This document shows, piece by piece, positions 43,167 to 52,255 of a stretch of DNA of 64,000 nucleotides. The position numbers and the translations under genes are program-made. Numbering within the stretch: the stretch's first letter is position 1; every line of letters begins with the position of its first letter. Source of the DNA: Brachybacterium sp036311905 (lineage in GTDB: Bacteria > Actinomycetota > Actinomycetes > Actinomycetales > Dermabacteraceae); assembly GCF_036311905.1 (NCBI RefSeq), contig NZ_JAZDCH010000021.1:1-64000 (forward strand). Direction: 5' to 3'. The notes under the pieces were generated by a model. The model saw only the letters and a program-made list of their open reading frames with translations. It was not told where the DNA came from and ran no database searches.

Positions 43167-43901
43167 TCAGGCCCTCCGGATCACCCCGGCGAAGCGGCCG
43201 GTCCGGGCGCTGCGGCGGTAGGAGAAGAAGGACTCGTCCTCGAGGGTGCAGGGATGGTCGGCGTCGATCGCCCCGGAGGGGATGCCGAGCCGGGCGAGGA
43301 TCGCCGCCGCCCCGGCCCGGAGGTCGAGGGCGGGGGTGCCCCAGCTCGTGGTCGCGGCGGACTCGGGCAGCTGCGCCGCCGCGTCCTCCTGCATCGCCGC
43401 CGGCACCTCGTAGCAGGCGCCGCAGATCCCGGGGCCGATCGAGGCGGTGAGGTCGGCGGGCTGCGCTCCGAGCGCCGTCATCGCCTCAACGGTCGCCTCG
43501 AGTACGCCGTCGAGCAGTCCGCGACGGCCCGCGTGCGCCGCTCCGATCACGCCTGCTACCGGATCCGAGAGCAGCACGGGCAGGCAGTCGGCCACCATGA
43601 TCGCGAGCGCCGCGTCCCGCCGGTCCGTCACCAGCGCGTCGGCGGTCACGACCGGGGAGTCCCCCGCCGGCGGCAGCACGTGCACGAGCGTGGAGTGGAC
43701 CTGGTCGACGAAGACGGGGCGGACCCCCATCTCGTCGGCGAGGAGGTCCCGGTTCCGCACGACCGCCGCCGGATCGTCGTCGACGTGCAGTGCGAGGTTC
43801 AGGCTCGCGTGGTCCCCGGTGCTGACCCCGCCGGAGCGACCCGTGAACAGGGCACGGGCCCCGCGAAGCCGCGGAGCCCGTGCCGAGAGGGTGGTTGTCA
43901 C
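43167..43901 (-). CDS. pgeF: Purine nucleoside phosphorylase/laccase-domain protein (YfiH family)
   Basis: A 244-residue YfiH-type multicopper-oxidase-like fold protein. Characterised members act as purine nucleoside phosphorylases or as peptidoglycan editing factors that keep MurC specific for L-Ala. Metal-site residues occur in VDQVHST, VADCLPVLL (Cys), AHAGRRGLLDGV (His) and SIGPGICGACYEV (Cys). GTG 43901 overlaps the ftsZ stop by 4 nt. Normally yggS follows, but here a 144-bp gap leads to sepF. Confidence 0.93.
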   Translation of the reverse strand: MTTTLSARAPRLRGARALFTGRSGGVSTGDHASLNLALHVDDDPAAVVRNRDLLADEMGVRPVFVDQVHSTLVHVLPPAGDSPVVTADALVTDRRDAALAIMVADCLPVLLSDPVAGVIGAAHAGRRGLLDGVLEATVEAMTALGAQPADLTASIGPGICGACYEVPAAMQEDAAAQLPESAATTSWGTPALDLRAGAAAILARLGIPSGAIDADHPCTLEDESFFSYRRSARTGRFAGVIRRA

Positions 43902-45205
43902 TTGAGGAACGACGGGAGGTCGAGGTCGTCGTCGTCCGCCGGGGGCTCCTCGATGTGCGGCGGCCGCGGGGGCTGCTGCTGCTCGGGGACACGGGGAGCG
44001 GGACGCGGCGGCACCTGCTGGCCGACGGGGCGGGGGTCCTCGGCGTCGGCGGCGTCGAGCACGTCCGTCTCGGGCTCCGCGGCGCTGGGCCGCGAGGGCG
44101 AGAAGGCGGTCTGCGGCTGGCCCCAGGCGCCGTTCGCGGCGGGGGCGGCGTTCGCCGAGGAGGCGGCCGGACGGCTCGCCGCCGGGCGCTCGGCCGGGCG
44201 GGCCGCCGGCTCGGGGCGCGGGGCGGGACGCGAGGCGAGATCGGTGCGGGGAGCGGGGCCGCCGGCCTCGAAGCCCGCGGCGATGACCGTGACGCGCACC
44301 TCGTCGCCGAGGGCATCGTCGATGACCGAGCCGAAGATGATGTTCGCGTCGGGGTGCGCGGCCTCCTGCACCAGGCGCGCCGCCTCCGAGACCTCGTACA
44401 GGCCGAGGTCGCTGCCACCCTGGATGGAGAGCAGCACGCCGTAGGCGCCGTCGATCGAGGCCTCGAGCAGCGGGCTGGAGACCGCGAGCTCGGCGGCCTG
44501 CAGCGCACGGTCCTCACCGCGCGCCGAGCCGATGCCCATGAGGGCGCTGCCCGCGCCCTGCATGACCGACTTGACGTCGGCGAAGTCGAGGTTGATCAGG
44601 CCCGGGGTGGTGATCAGGTCGGTGATGCCCTGGACACCGGAGAGGAGGACCTGGTCCGCGCTCTTGAAGGCGTCGAGCATCGAGACCTGCTTGTCCGCGA
44701 TGGAGAGCAGGCGATCGTTGGGGATCACGATGAGGGTGTCGACCTCGGCCTGCAGGGCCGCGATCCCGGACTCCGCCTGGGTGGAGCGACGGCGCCCCTC
44801 GAAGGTGAAGGGGCGGGTCACGACGCCGATGGTGAGGGCGCCGAGGCTGCGGGCGATCTTGGCGACCACGGGCGCGCCGCCGGTGCCGGTGCCGCCGCCC
44901 TCGCCGGCGGTCACGAAGACCATGTCGGCCCCGCGCAGGACTTCCTCGATCTCCTCGGCGTGGTCCTCGGCGGCCTTCTTGCCGACCTCGGGATCGGCGC
45001 CGGCGCCGAGACCGCGGGTGATCTCCTTGCCGACGTCGAGCTTGACGTCGGCGTCGGACATCAGGAGGGCCTGGGCGTCAGTGTTGATCGCGATGAACTC
45101 GACCCCCTTGAGGCCCGACTCGATCATGCGGTTGACAGCGTTGACACCGCCGCCGCCGACACCGACGACCTTGATGACTGCGAGGGAGATCTGGGTTCCG
45201 GCCAC
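43898..45205 (-). CDS. ftsZ: Cell division GTPase FtsZ
   Basis: A 435-residue tubulin homologue that polymerises into the Z-ring. VGVGGGGVNAVNRMIESGL begins the GTP-binding domain, the tubulin signature GGGTGTGGAP is present and DFADVKSVM forms the T7-loop region. After about residue 320 comes a long Ala/Pro/Arg linker, and the protein ends with the conserved partner-binding peptide DLDLPSFLK. GTG 45205 with AAGGA upstream is preferred over a frame extension to 45283, whose added residues are not conserved. A leader of about 117 nt with a small hairpin precedes it. Confidence 0.97.
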   Translation of the reverse strand: MAGTQISLAVIKVVGVGGGGVNAVNRMIESGLKGVEFIAINTDAQALLMSDADVKLDVGKEITRGLGAGADPEVGKKAAEDHAEEIEEVLRGADMVFVTAGEGGGTGTGGAPVVAKIARSLGALTIGVVTRPFTFEGRRRSTQAESGIAALQAEVDTLIVIPNDRLLSIADKQVSMLDAFKSADQVLLSGVQGITDLITTPGLINLDFADVKSVMQGAGSALMGIGSARGEDRALQAAELAVSSPLLEASIDGAYGVLLSIQGGSDLGLYEVSEAARLVQEAAHPDANIIFGSVIDDALGDEVRVTVIAAGFEAGGPAPRTDLASRPAPRPEPAARPAERPAASRPAASSANAAPAANGAWGQPQTAFSPSRPSAAEPETDVLDAADAEDPRPVGQQVPPRPAPRVPEQQQPPRPPHIEEPPADDDDLDLPSFLK

Positions 45206-45280
45206 GTTTGGTCCTTGCTCTTGTCGTTCACCTGCGGAGAGGGGCCGCCTCGGGCTGGTCCCGACACCCGGTCGAACTCT

Positions 45281-45299
45281 CAACCTCTACTTCAGGTTG
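45281..45299 (-). promoter_or_regulatory. Small hairpin in the ftsZ leader
   Basis: CAACCT (45281-45286) and AGGTTG (45294-45299) enclose 7 nt. It lies between the predicted ftsZ -10 (45329-45334) and the start codon. A regulatory role is inference. Confidence 0.35.
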
Positions 45300-45328
45300 T
45301 GACTTCGGGGCGCCTCTCCTTCCCCTCG

Positions 45329-45334
45329 ACGCTA
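45329..45334 (-). promoter_or_regulatory. Predicted -10 of an ftsZ-proximal promoter
   Basis: TAGCGT on the minus strand in the 210-bp ftsQ-ftsZ gap, the only sizable gap in the murE-to-pgeF run, so ftsZ probably has its own promoter. Confidence 0.5.
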
Positions 45335-45415
45335 GGGACGAGGGCGCGCCCGTGCAAACACCGTCGGCGCGTGTCGGCCGTGAACCCGGACGGATCGAGG
45401 GTCCGGGCCCGCTGC

Positions 45416-46603
45416 TCAGCGCGTGACCGGTGCGACCGGCGAGGAGACGTCGATGACGGTGCCGGGCTGGGAGATGAGTGCCTGCACCACCTCGGCCTTG
45501 AGGGCGCTGTCGGCCGCGCCGCCCCAGATGACCGTCTTCACGGTGCCGTCCTCGAGGGCGATCTCGAGGGTGACATCGCTCGCGGTCGTCGCGGTCACGG
45601 AGCGGACCGAGCTCCGCAGCGACTCGGGGATCGCGCCGACCACCTCGCTCATGGCGACGGCAGCACCCTCCGGGTCGGAAGCGCCCGCGCCGACGGAGAG
45701 CGGCACCAGGGTCGCGCCCTCCGCCGCGGCGGCCGGCAGCTCCTCCCCCGCCGCGTCGAGCACGGCGGTGCTGCCGTCGGCGCGGGTGAGCACCGCGACA
45801 GGAGCGGTCTCGGTGACCGTCACGGAGACGCCGTCGGGCCAGGACCGCTCGACCTCGGCGCTCGCGACACCGGGCAGCGCCAGCAGCTCCTGCTGGATCC
45901 GGCCGGTGCGCAGCAGCAGCACGCTGTCGCCGTCGTGCTCCTCGACGACCGCGCGCACCTGGTCCTCCGCGAGATAGCCCAGGCCCGAGATCTCCACCCG
46001 GTCGACCTGGAGGGCGGGGAGGTAGATCGCGGTGCCGGCGGCGACGAGCAGCAGGGCCAGCACCCCGGCGAGGGAGGCGAGGATCGCGCGACGGCGTCGA
46101 CGCCAGGGGCGTCCGATCACCATCGCACGGAAGCGGTCCGCGGCCTGGACGACCCGTCCCTCCCCCGCGGCGGGGGCGGGATCCTCTGCCGGAGCGGGGC
46201 GGCCGACGGCGCGGCGGGATCGTCCCGGCGCCTCCGTCGCACGGGCGGGGGCGGGGAACGCCGAGGCGGCCGAGCCCGCGGACACGGTGGACGCCGTGGG
46301 AACCCCCGAGGCGGCGGACGGCGCCGACGGAGCGGCTGACTTCGCGGACCCCGACGACGTCGCCGACGCAGCCGACGCTCCCGATCCCGCCGCGTCGGGC
46401 TTCACCGAGGAAGAGGTCGAGGACGTGCCGGCGCTCCGGCGCGTGGGTGCCGGGGCCGCGGAGCGGCGGGTCGTGGAGGAGGCCGACGGGGCGGCGGTGC
46501 GACGCGGCACCGGGCGCGCGGTCTGACCCGGGGAGCTCGCCGAGCTCGCCGACTCGCCGGAGCGGGGCCGGGGGCGCGGGGCGGCGGGGCGGCGGGTCGC
46601 CAT
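45416..46603 (-). CDS. ftsQ: Cell division protein FtsQ
   Basis: A 395-residue bitopic division protein linking FtsI/FtsW to FtsL. The first 160 residues are a low-complexity Ser/Ala/Pro/Arg tail in the cytoplasm, much longer than in most relatives. One transmembrane helix follows (about 172-195, ILASLAGVLALLLVAAG), then the POTRA domain (LQVDRVEISGLGYLAEDQVR) and the FtsQ beta-domain. ATG 46603 overlaps the murC stop by 1 nt (TGATG). The downstream 210-bp gap leads to ftsZ. Confidence 0.93.
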   Translation of the reverse strand: MATRRPAAPRPRPRSGESASSASSPGQTARPVPRRTAAPSASSTTRRSAAPAPTRRSAGTSSTSSSVKPDAAGSGASAASATSSGSAKSAAPSAPSAASGVPTASTVSAGSAASAFPAPARATEAPGRSRRAVGRPAPAEDPAPAAGEGRVVQAADRFRAMVIGRPWRRRRRAILASLAGVLALLLVAAGTAIYLPALQVDRVEISGLGYLAEDQVRAVVEEHDGDSVLLLRTGRIQQELLALPGVASAEVERSWPDGVSVTVTETAPVAVLTRADGSTAVLDAAGEELPAAAAEGATLVPLSVGAGASDPEGAAVAMSEVVGAIPESLRSSVRSVTATTASDVTLEIALEDGTVKTVIWGGAADSALKAEVVQALISQPGTVIDVSSPVAPVTR

Positions 46604-48210
46604 CAGGCCCCCTCCCCCGTCCCGCCGAGCGCCGCGAGGACGCTCGGGGTGAGCTCGACGATATCGCCGGCCCCCAGCATGAGCACGAGGTCGCCGGGGC
46701 GCGCGGTCGAGGCGACGGCAGCGGCGAGCTCGCCCTCCGGCGCGTCATCGGCCACCGGGAGCACGCCGAGCGGGGCGTGGTCGGTGATGGTCGCGGCGGT
46801 GATCTGCGGGTCCGGGTCCTCGCGCGCCCCGTACACGGGCAGCACCCAGGCCTGGTCGGCGGCGGTGAGCGCCGTCGCGAAGTCCTCAGCGAACAGCCGC
46901 GTGCGCGAGTAGAGGTGGGGCTGGAAGACCACCAGCACGCGACCGCCGCGGTCCTGGGCCTCGACGATGCCGCGAGCGGCGGAGAGGGTCGCGGCGACCT
47001 CCCGGGGATGGTGCGCGTAGTCGTCGACGACCGTGACCCCGCCGGCCTCCCCGGCGACGTCGAAGCGACGCGAGGCACCGGTGAAGCGGGCGAGCCCACC
47101 GGCGAGGGCCGCAGGATCGGCCTCCGGCACGGCGGCGCGCACGGCCGCGAGGGCGCCGACGGCGTTGAGCACGTTGTGGTGCCCGGCAACGGCGAGGGAG
47201 AGGTCCAGAGGCCCCTCGGGCGTGGCGAGGCGCACGCGGGTACCGGTCGCGCCGCCGCGCTCCTCGAGCACCCGCCAGTCGGCCCCGGCCCCGACGCCGT
47301 AACGGATCACCGGGAGCCCGCGCTCCGCGGCCCGGTCGCCGAGGGCGGCCGCCCCGGCGTCGTCAGCGCAGACCACGAGGGTGCCGCCGGACACGAGACG
47401 TGCGGTGAGGGCGTCGAAGGCGGCGGTCAGCGTCTCCGCATCGCCGTGGAAGTCGAGATGATCGGGCTCGAGGTTCGTGACCACGAGCGAGCGCGGGGCG
47501 AAGGCGAGGAAGGAGCCGTCGGACTCGTCGGCCTCGACCACGGCGAGCCCCCCGGACTGCGGGAGTGCGGGGGCGACGCCCGCGTCGTCGGCGGCACCCT
47601 CCACGGCGCTCTCCTCCGCCGGGGCCGCTGCGAGAGGTTCCCTCGGATCCGCCGCGGCGAAGCCCGCATTGCGGCCGAGGTCCGGGACGGCGGCACCGAG
47701 CGCCCAAGCCGGGTCCAGGCCCGCGCCACGCAGCGCCATGACGGCGAGGCCGGTGGTGGAGGTCTTGCCGTGGGTGCCGGCGACGGCGATCAGCGAGCGC
47801 CCGCCGAGCAGGCCCGCGAGCGCGGCCGCCCGGTGGATCACGGGGATGCCCCGCTCGCGAGCGGCGATCACCTCGGGGTTGTCGGCGCGGACCGCGGTGG
47901 AGACGACGAGCAGGTCGACGTCCTCGGCCAGCAGGCCCGCGTCGAAGCCGATGCCGATGTGCGCACCGGCCGCGCGCAGCGGCGCGATGAACTGCCCGTC
48001 CTGCGAGTCGGAACCGCTCACGGTGAGACCGGCCTCGAGCGCGAGCCGGGCGACGGCGGACATCCCGGCCCCGCCGATGCGGACCACGTGGAGCGAGCGG
48101 ATCTCCGCCTCCGCGGGCCAGTCCGGGCGGGTGATCACCGCGCCGGGGCGCAGGATCGTGCGCGGCTCCGGCGCGGCGGACGGGGCGGAGGCAACGGGCT
48201 GGGAGGTCAT
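46603..48210 (-). CDS. murC: UDP-N-acetylmuramate--L-alanine ligase
   Basis: A 535-residue Mur ligase adding the first amino acid to UDP-MurNAc. The N-terminal Rossmann loop is VVRIGGAGMSAVARLALEAG, the ATP loop is VAGTHGKTST and EADESDGSF is the Mg-binding motif. VVDDYAHHPREV marks the C-terminal domain. An acidic Ala/Glu/Pro insertion of about 30 residues (ADPREPLAAAPAEESAVEGA) sits just before the EADESD motif. TACCGT 6 nt before ATG 48210 predicts a leaderless promoter inside the cluster. The gap to murG is 35 bp. Confidence 0.96.
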   Translation of the reverse strand: MTSQPVASAPSAAPEPRTILRPGAVITRPDWPAEAEIRSLHVVRIGGAGMSAVARLALEAGLTVSGSDSQDGQFIAPLRAAGAHIGIGFDAGLLAEDVDLLVVSTAVRADNPEVIAARERGIPVIHRAAALAGLLGGRSLIAVAGTHGKTSTTGLAVMALRGAGLDPAWALGAAVPDLGRNAGFAAADPREPLAAAPAEESAVEGAADDAGVAPALPQSGGLAVVEADESDGSFLAFAPRSLVVTNLEPDHLDFHGDAETLTAAFDALTARLVSGGTLVVCADDAGAAALGDRAAERGLPVIRYGVGAGADWRVLEERGGATGTRVRLATPEGPLDLSLAVAGHHNVLNAVGALAAVRAAVPEADPAALAGGLARFTGASRRFDVAGEAGGVTVVDDYAHHPREVAATLSAARGIVEAQDRGGRVLVVFQPHLYSRTRLFAEDFATALTAADQAWVLPVYGAREDPDPQITAATITDHAPLGVLPVADDAPEGELAAAVASTARPGDLVLMLGAGDIVELTPSVLAALGGTGEGA

Positions 48211-48216
48211 GGGGCC

Positions 48217-48222
48217 ACGGTA
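48217..48222 (-). promoter_or_regulatory. Predicted leaderless -10 for murC
   Basis: TACCGT, then GGCCCC, then ATG 48210. It lies in the 35-bp murG-murC gap. Confidence 0.55.
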
Positions 48223-48245
48223 GCCTCGGCACGGATCGGGTCGGG

Positions 48246-49337
48246 TCAGGCTCGGCGTGCGACGCCGATCACGACCTCCGCCATCACCTCGGCGGCATCG
48301 GTGATGCCCGCCGTGCGGGACGCCTCGGCCATCCGGGCGAGCGCCGCCGGGTCGGTGATCAGGGGCAGCACGTGCGCGCGCAGCCAGTCCGCGTCGAGGC
48401 GGGAGTCCTCGACCATCAGGGCGCCTCCGGCCTCGACGAGCTGTTCCCCGTTGAGAGCCTGCTCGCCGTTGCCGATCGGCAGCGGGACCAGCACGGCGGG
48501 CAGGCCCACGGCGCTCAGCTCGCAGACCGTCCCGGCTCCGGAGCGAGTCAGGGCGAGATCCGCGGCGGCGTAGGCGTCTTCCATCGCGGAGACGTACTCG
48601 AGCACGACGTGGCCGGGACGGGGGGTCACGCCCTCGTTCTTGCCGCGCCCGGTGACCTGGAGGATCTGCACCCCGGCGGCGAGCAGGTCCTCGGAGGCCG
48701 CGGCGACGGCGGCGTTGAGGCGCTGCGCCCCGAGGGAGCCGCCGGTGGTCAGCAGCACGGGGCGGGCGGGGTCCAGGCCGAAGCCGGCGATCGCCGCGTC
48801 GCGGCGCGCCGCGCGGTCCAGCTCGGCGACGGCGCGGCGCATGGGCATGCCGATGCGGCGGGCGCCGGGCAGGGTCGATCCTTCGAAGGCGGTGAGCACG
48901 GCGGCGGCGCGGCGGGCTCCGAGCCGGTTGGCGAGTCCCGGCCGACGGTTCGCCTCGTGCACGACGAAGGGCACCTTCGCCGAGGCCGCGGCGAGATAGG
49001 CGGGCGGGCACACGTACCCGCCGTAGCCCGCGACCACGTCGATGCGGCGCTCCCGCAGCAGGGCCCGGACCTCGCGCAGGGTACCGGTGAAGCGCGCGGG
49101 GAAGCGCAGGGCCGCCCCGTCGGGCCGACGTGGGAAGGGGACCTTGTCGATCGTGACCAGCTCGAAGCCGGCGGCGGGCACGAGATCGGTCTCGAGGCCC
49201 TCGGGGGTGCCGAGCACGACGATCTCGGCGCCGGGCGCGAGGGTGCGGAGCCGGTCCGCGGTGGCCAGCAGCGGCGAGACGTGGCCCGCGCTGCCGCCGC
49301 CCGCGAGGAGGATCCGCGGCGGGGTGGTGGAGGTCAT
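48246..49337 (-). CDS. murG: Undecaprenyl-PP-MurNAc-pentapeptide GlcNAc transferase
   Basis: A 363-residue GT-B glycosyltransferase that converts lipid I to lipid II at the inner membrane face. The N-terminal glycine loop is AGGGSAGHVSPLLA, a second loop is TTGGSLGAQRLN and the donor-binding region is SRSGAGTVCELSA-like (LTRSGAGTVCELSAVGLP). ATG 49337 is 1 nt from the ftsW stop with GGAAGGGA upstream. It is followed by murC. Confidence 0.95.
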   Translation of the reverse strand: MTSTTPPRILLAGGGSAGHVSPLLATADRLRTLAPGAEIVVLGTPEGLETDLVPAAGFELVTIDKVPFPRRPDGAALRFPARFTGTLREVRALLRERRIDVVAGYGGYVCPPAYLAAASAKVPFVVHEANRRPGLANRLGARRAAAVLTAFEGSTLPGARRIGMPMRRAVAELDRAARRDAAIAGFGLDPARPVLLTTGGSLGAQRLNAAVAAASEDLLAAGVQILQVTGRGKNEGVTPRPGHVVLEYVSAMEDAYAAADLALTRSGAGTVCELSAVGLPAVLVPLPIGNGEQALNGEQLVEAGGALMVEDSRLDADWLRAHVLPLITDPAALARMAEASRTAGITDAAEVMAEVVIGVARRA

Positions 49338-49338
49338 G

Positions 49339-50724
49339 TCATCCCTTCCGGGTGGTGCGGGAGCTGCGACCGGTGCGGCTGCGTGACCGACCCGAGCCCC
49401 GCGTCGGGGACGAGGACCGGCCGCGCTTCGGGGCGCCGGTCCTGCCCGCGGAGGCGTCACGAGGAGCGGGCAGCACGGTGATCGAGCGGCGGACAGCACC
49501 CATCCGGGCGCTGATCGCCTCGGCGGCGCCGGGCTCGCGCCGGGCGAAGGAGATCAGCACCCCGAGCGCCGTCATCGAGGCCAGCAGTGCGGAGCCGCCG
49601 GCAGAGATGAACGGGAGCGGGACGCCGATAACCGGCATCAGGCCGGTCACCACCATCATGTTCACGAAGGCCTGGCCGAGCAGCCAGGCGCTCAGCCCCG
49701 CGATGGTGATCTGCATGAAGTGGTCGTCGATGCGGGTGATCATCCGGAACATCACCAACGCGAGACAGGTGAACAGGGCGAGGACGCCCAGGGTGCCGAT
49801 CAGCCCCAGCTCCTCGCCGATGATCGCGAAGATGTAGTCGTCCTCGGCCGCGGGGAGCCGGCCCCACTTCTGCCGGGACTCGCCGAGGCCGACGCCCCAC
49901 CAGCCGCCCTCGGCGAGACCCATCAGGCCCTGGTCGGACTGGTAGCAGGAGTCGCCCTCGCACGTGCCGTGGAGCCAGTTCTCGATGCGGGCCATGCGGT
50001 TCGAGCTCGTGACGGTCAGGGCGACGACGCCGGCGAGGCCCGCGGCGGCCGCGGCGGCGAACCAGCGGCGCGGCGCGCCGGAGACCCACACGGCCCCGGC
50101 GACGAGCATGCACATGACCAGCGTGGTGCCGAGGTCGTGGCCGAGGACCACCAGCCCCAGGGCGAGACCCACCCCGGGGACGAGCGGGAAGAGCAGGTGC
50201 GCGGGCCGGTTCAGCAGGGGTCGCTTCGTGGCGAGCAGCGCCCCGAGCCAGACGGCGAGGGCGAGCTTGAGGAACTCGGAGGGCTGCAGCCGCTGCCCGC
50301 CCAGCTGGATCCAGTTGCGGTTGCCGGCGACGTCGACGCCGAGCGGGGTGTGCACGAGCAGTTGCAGCGCGATGCCCAGGCCGAACAGCGGCCAGGCCGC
50401 CCTGCGGTAGAAGCCGGGCGGCAGGCATGCGGCGACCACGAGGAGGATGAGGCCCATCACCGCGAAGGTGCCCTGGCGGAAGAGACCGGCGAAGCCCGAC
50501 TCGCCGCGGGCGATGTTCAGCACCGAGGACGACGACAGCACCATCACGAGCCCCAGGCCGATCAGGAGGGCGCCGAGGACGATGAGGGCGTAGAAGTCGA
50601 GGGCTGGCGAGCGCAGCCACGAGCCGACCCCGTCGCGCACGCGGCCGGAGATGTTGCCCAGCGGCTGCTCCTCGTCGGGGCGCACGACGTCGGTGGACCG
50701 ACGGCGGGTCTCCTCCATGGTCAT
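49339..50724 (-). CDS. ftsW: SEDS-family septal peptidoglycan polymerase FtsW
   Basis: A 461-residue polytopic SEDS glycosyltransferase that polymerises lipid II with its partner FtsI. About ten transmembrane helices are visible. The conserved RNWIQLGGQRLQPSEFLKLA segment and the aspartate-containing loop LGHDLGTT are intact, and EELGLIGTLGVL and PFISAGGSALLASM mark later helices. An extracytoplasmic loop has a Cys pair (GTCEGDSCYQSD). The last 60 residues form a basic Ser/Arg/Gly tail. AGGGAG precedes ATG 50724, with an alternative ATG two codons later. Confidence 0.95.
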   Translation of the reverse strand: MTMEETRRRSTDVVRPDEEQPLGNISGRVRDGVGSWLRSPALDFYALIVLGALLIGLGLVMVLSSSSVLNIARGESGFAGLFRQGTFAVMGLILLVVAACLPPGFYRRAAWPLFGLGIALQLLVHTPLGVDVAGNRNWIQLGGQRLQPSEFLKLALAVWLGALLATKRPLLNRPAHLLFPLVPGVGLALGLVVLGHDLGTTLVMCMLVAGAVWVSGAPRRWFAAAAAAGLAGVVALTVTSSNRMARIENWLHGTCEGDSCYQSDQGLMGLAEGGWWGVGLGESRQKWGRLPAAEDDYIFAIIGEELGLIGTLGVLALFTCLALVMFRMITRIDDHFMQITIAGLSAWLLGQAFVNMMVVTGLMPVIGVPLPFISAGGSALLASMTALGVLISFARREPGAAEAISARMGAVRRSITVLPAPRDASAGRTGAPKRGRSSSPTRGSGRSRSRTGRSSRTTRKG

Positions 50725-50737
50725 GCGATCTCCCTGG

Positions 50738-52255
50738 TCATGCGGTCGCTCCCGGCCGTCGGGTCACGGCCGCCGCGAACAGATCCCCCCGCTCCGCGTA
50801 GTCACGGAACTGGTCGATCGAGGCGGCGGCGGGTGCCAGCAGCACCACGTCCCCCGCCGAGGCGAGGTCGCGGGCGGCCAGCACCGCGGCCTCCATCAGA
50901 CGCGTTCGTCCGGGGGCATCGCCAGTGTCGCCCGGATCGATGCGCCGGACGGGGACCTCGGGTGCGTGTCGCGCGAGGGCCTCGGTGAAGGGCGTCGCAT
51001 CCTCGCCGAGCAGCACGGCGCCGACGAGGCGCTCCCGGGAGGCGGCGACGAGCTCGCCGACGTCGGCGCCCTTGGTGTCGCCGCCGGCGATCCACACGAT
51101 CCGCTCGGCGGCCCGCAGGGAGGCCGCGGCCGCTGCGGGATTGGTGGCCTTGGTGTCGTCGACGTAGGTGATGCCGTCGATCGTGGCGATCACCTGGGCT
51201 CGGTGGGCGCCCATCTCGTAGGCGCGCAGCCCGTCGCGGACCGCGTGTGCGGGGACGCCGTGGGCGCGGGCGAGGGCGGCCGCCGCGAGCGCGTCGAGCA
51301 GCACGTGGGGGCCGGCGCCGCGGGCGCCGAGATGTGCGAGGTCCTCGAGCCGGCCCAGCTCGGCCGCGGCACGGTGCCGGTCCGGGTGGAAGGCGCGGTC
51401 GACGAGGATGTCCTCGACGAGGCCCAGCTCCGAGGGGCCCGGCGTGCCGAGCGTCAGGCCGACGGCCCGCGCGCCGTCGACGACGTCGGCCTCCTCGACG
51501 AGGCGGCGGGTGACCTCGTCGGCGGTGTTGTAGATACAGGCGGTGCGGACGCCCTCGAAGATCCGGCCCTTGGCGCGCGCGTACTCCTCGGCCCCTCCGT
51601 GCCAGTCGAGGTGGTCGGCGCTCACGTTGAGCACCGCCGCGGCCTCGCAGTCCAGGTGCTCGGTCCAGTGCAGCTGGAAGCTGGACAGCTCGAGCGCGAG
51701 CACGTCGTAGCCCTCCGGGTCGAGCGCCGCCTCGATCACGGGCAGCCCGACGTTCCCGCACGCGACGGCGCGCAGCCCGGCCGCCCGCAGGATGGACTCG
51801 AGCATGGTGACCGTGGTGGTCTTGCCGTTGGTGCCGGTGACGCCGAGCCACGCGGGCCCGTCGGCGGACTGCATGCGGCGCGCGAGCTCGACCTCGCTCC
51901 ACACGGGGATGCCGGCCGCGGCCGCCTCGGCGAGGAGCGGCTGGGTGGGGCGCCATCCCGGGGAGGTGACGACGAGGTCGATCTCGCGGTCGGCGGGGAG
52001 GGCCGTGGTCTGCTCGGCGCCGAGGCGCACCTCGACCCCGAGCACCTCGAGGATCTGCGCCCGCTCACGCAGCTCGGGGGTGTCCTGCCCATCGACGACG
52101 AGCACACGAGCGCCGCGCTGCATGGTCTGGTCGGCCACCGCGTACCCGGACACCCCGAAGCCGGTGACCAGGATGCGCACGCCCGTCACGTCGAGCCCGG
52201 GCCAGGGCCGCTGCTGGACCGGCAGGACCAGGTCCGCCGCGTACGCGGAGGTCAT
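50738..52255 (-). CDS. murD: UDP-N-acetylmuramoylalanine--D-glutamate ligase
   Basis: A 505-residue Mur ligase adding D-Glu. Motifs are LVTGFGVSGYAVADQ (UDP-binding Rossmann loop), the ATP loop VTGTNGKTTT, LELSSFQLHW and the C-terminal IAGGDTKGADV. It is somewhat longer than E. coli MurD (438 residues), because of N-terminal and internal extensions. ATG 52255 overlaps the mraY stop (ATGA). A 13-bp gap leads to ftsW. Confidence 0.96.
   Translation of the reverse strand: MTSAYAADLVLPVQQRPWPGLDVTGVRILVTGFGVSGYAVADQTMQRGARVLVVDGQDTPELRERAQILEVLGVEVRLGAEQTTALPADREIDLVVTSPGWRPTQPLLAEAAAAGIPVWSEVELARRMQSADGPAWLGVTGTNGKTTTVTMLESILRAAGLRAVACGNVGLPVIEAALDPEGYDVLALELSSFQLHWTEHLDCEAAAVLNVSADHLDWHGGAEEYARAKGRIFEGVRTACIYNTADEVTRRLVEEADVVDGARAVGLTLGTPGPSELGLVEDILVDRAFHPDRHRAAAELGRLEDLAHLGARGAGPHVLLDALAAAALARAHGVPAHAVRDGLRAYEMGAHRAQVIATIDGITYVDDTKATNPAAAAASLRAAERIVWIAGGDTKGADVGELVAASRERLVGAVLLGEDATPFTEALARHAPEVPVRRIDPGDTGDAPGRTRLMEAAVLAARDLASAGDVVLLAPAAASIDQFRDYAERGDLFAAAVTRRPGATA

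Noticed and set aside
45206..45283. N-terminal extension of FtsZ to 45283
   Set aside because: The extra residues are not FtsZ-like. GTG 45205 has AAGGA upstream and gives the standard AGTQISLAVIKVVG start.
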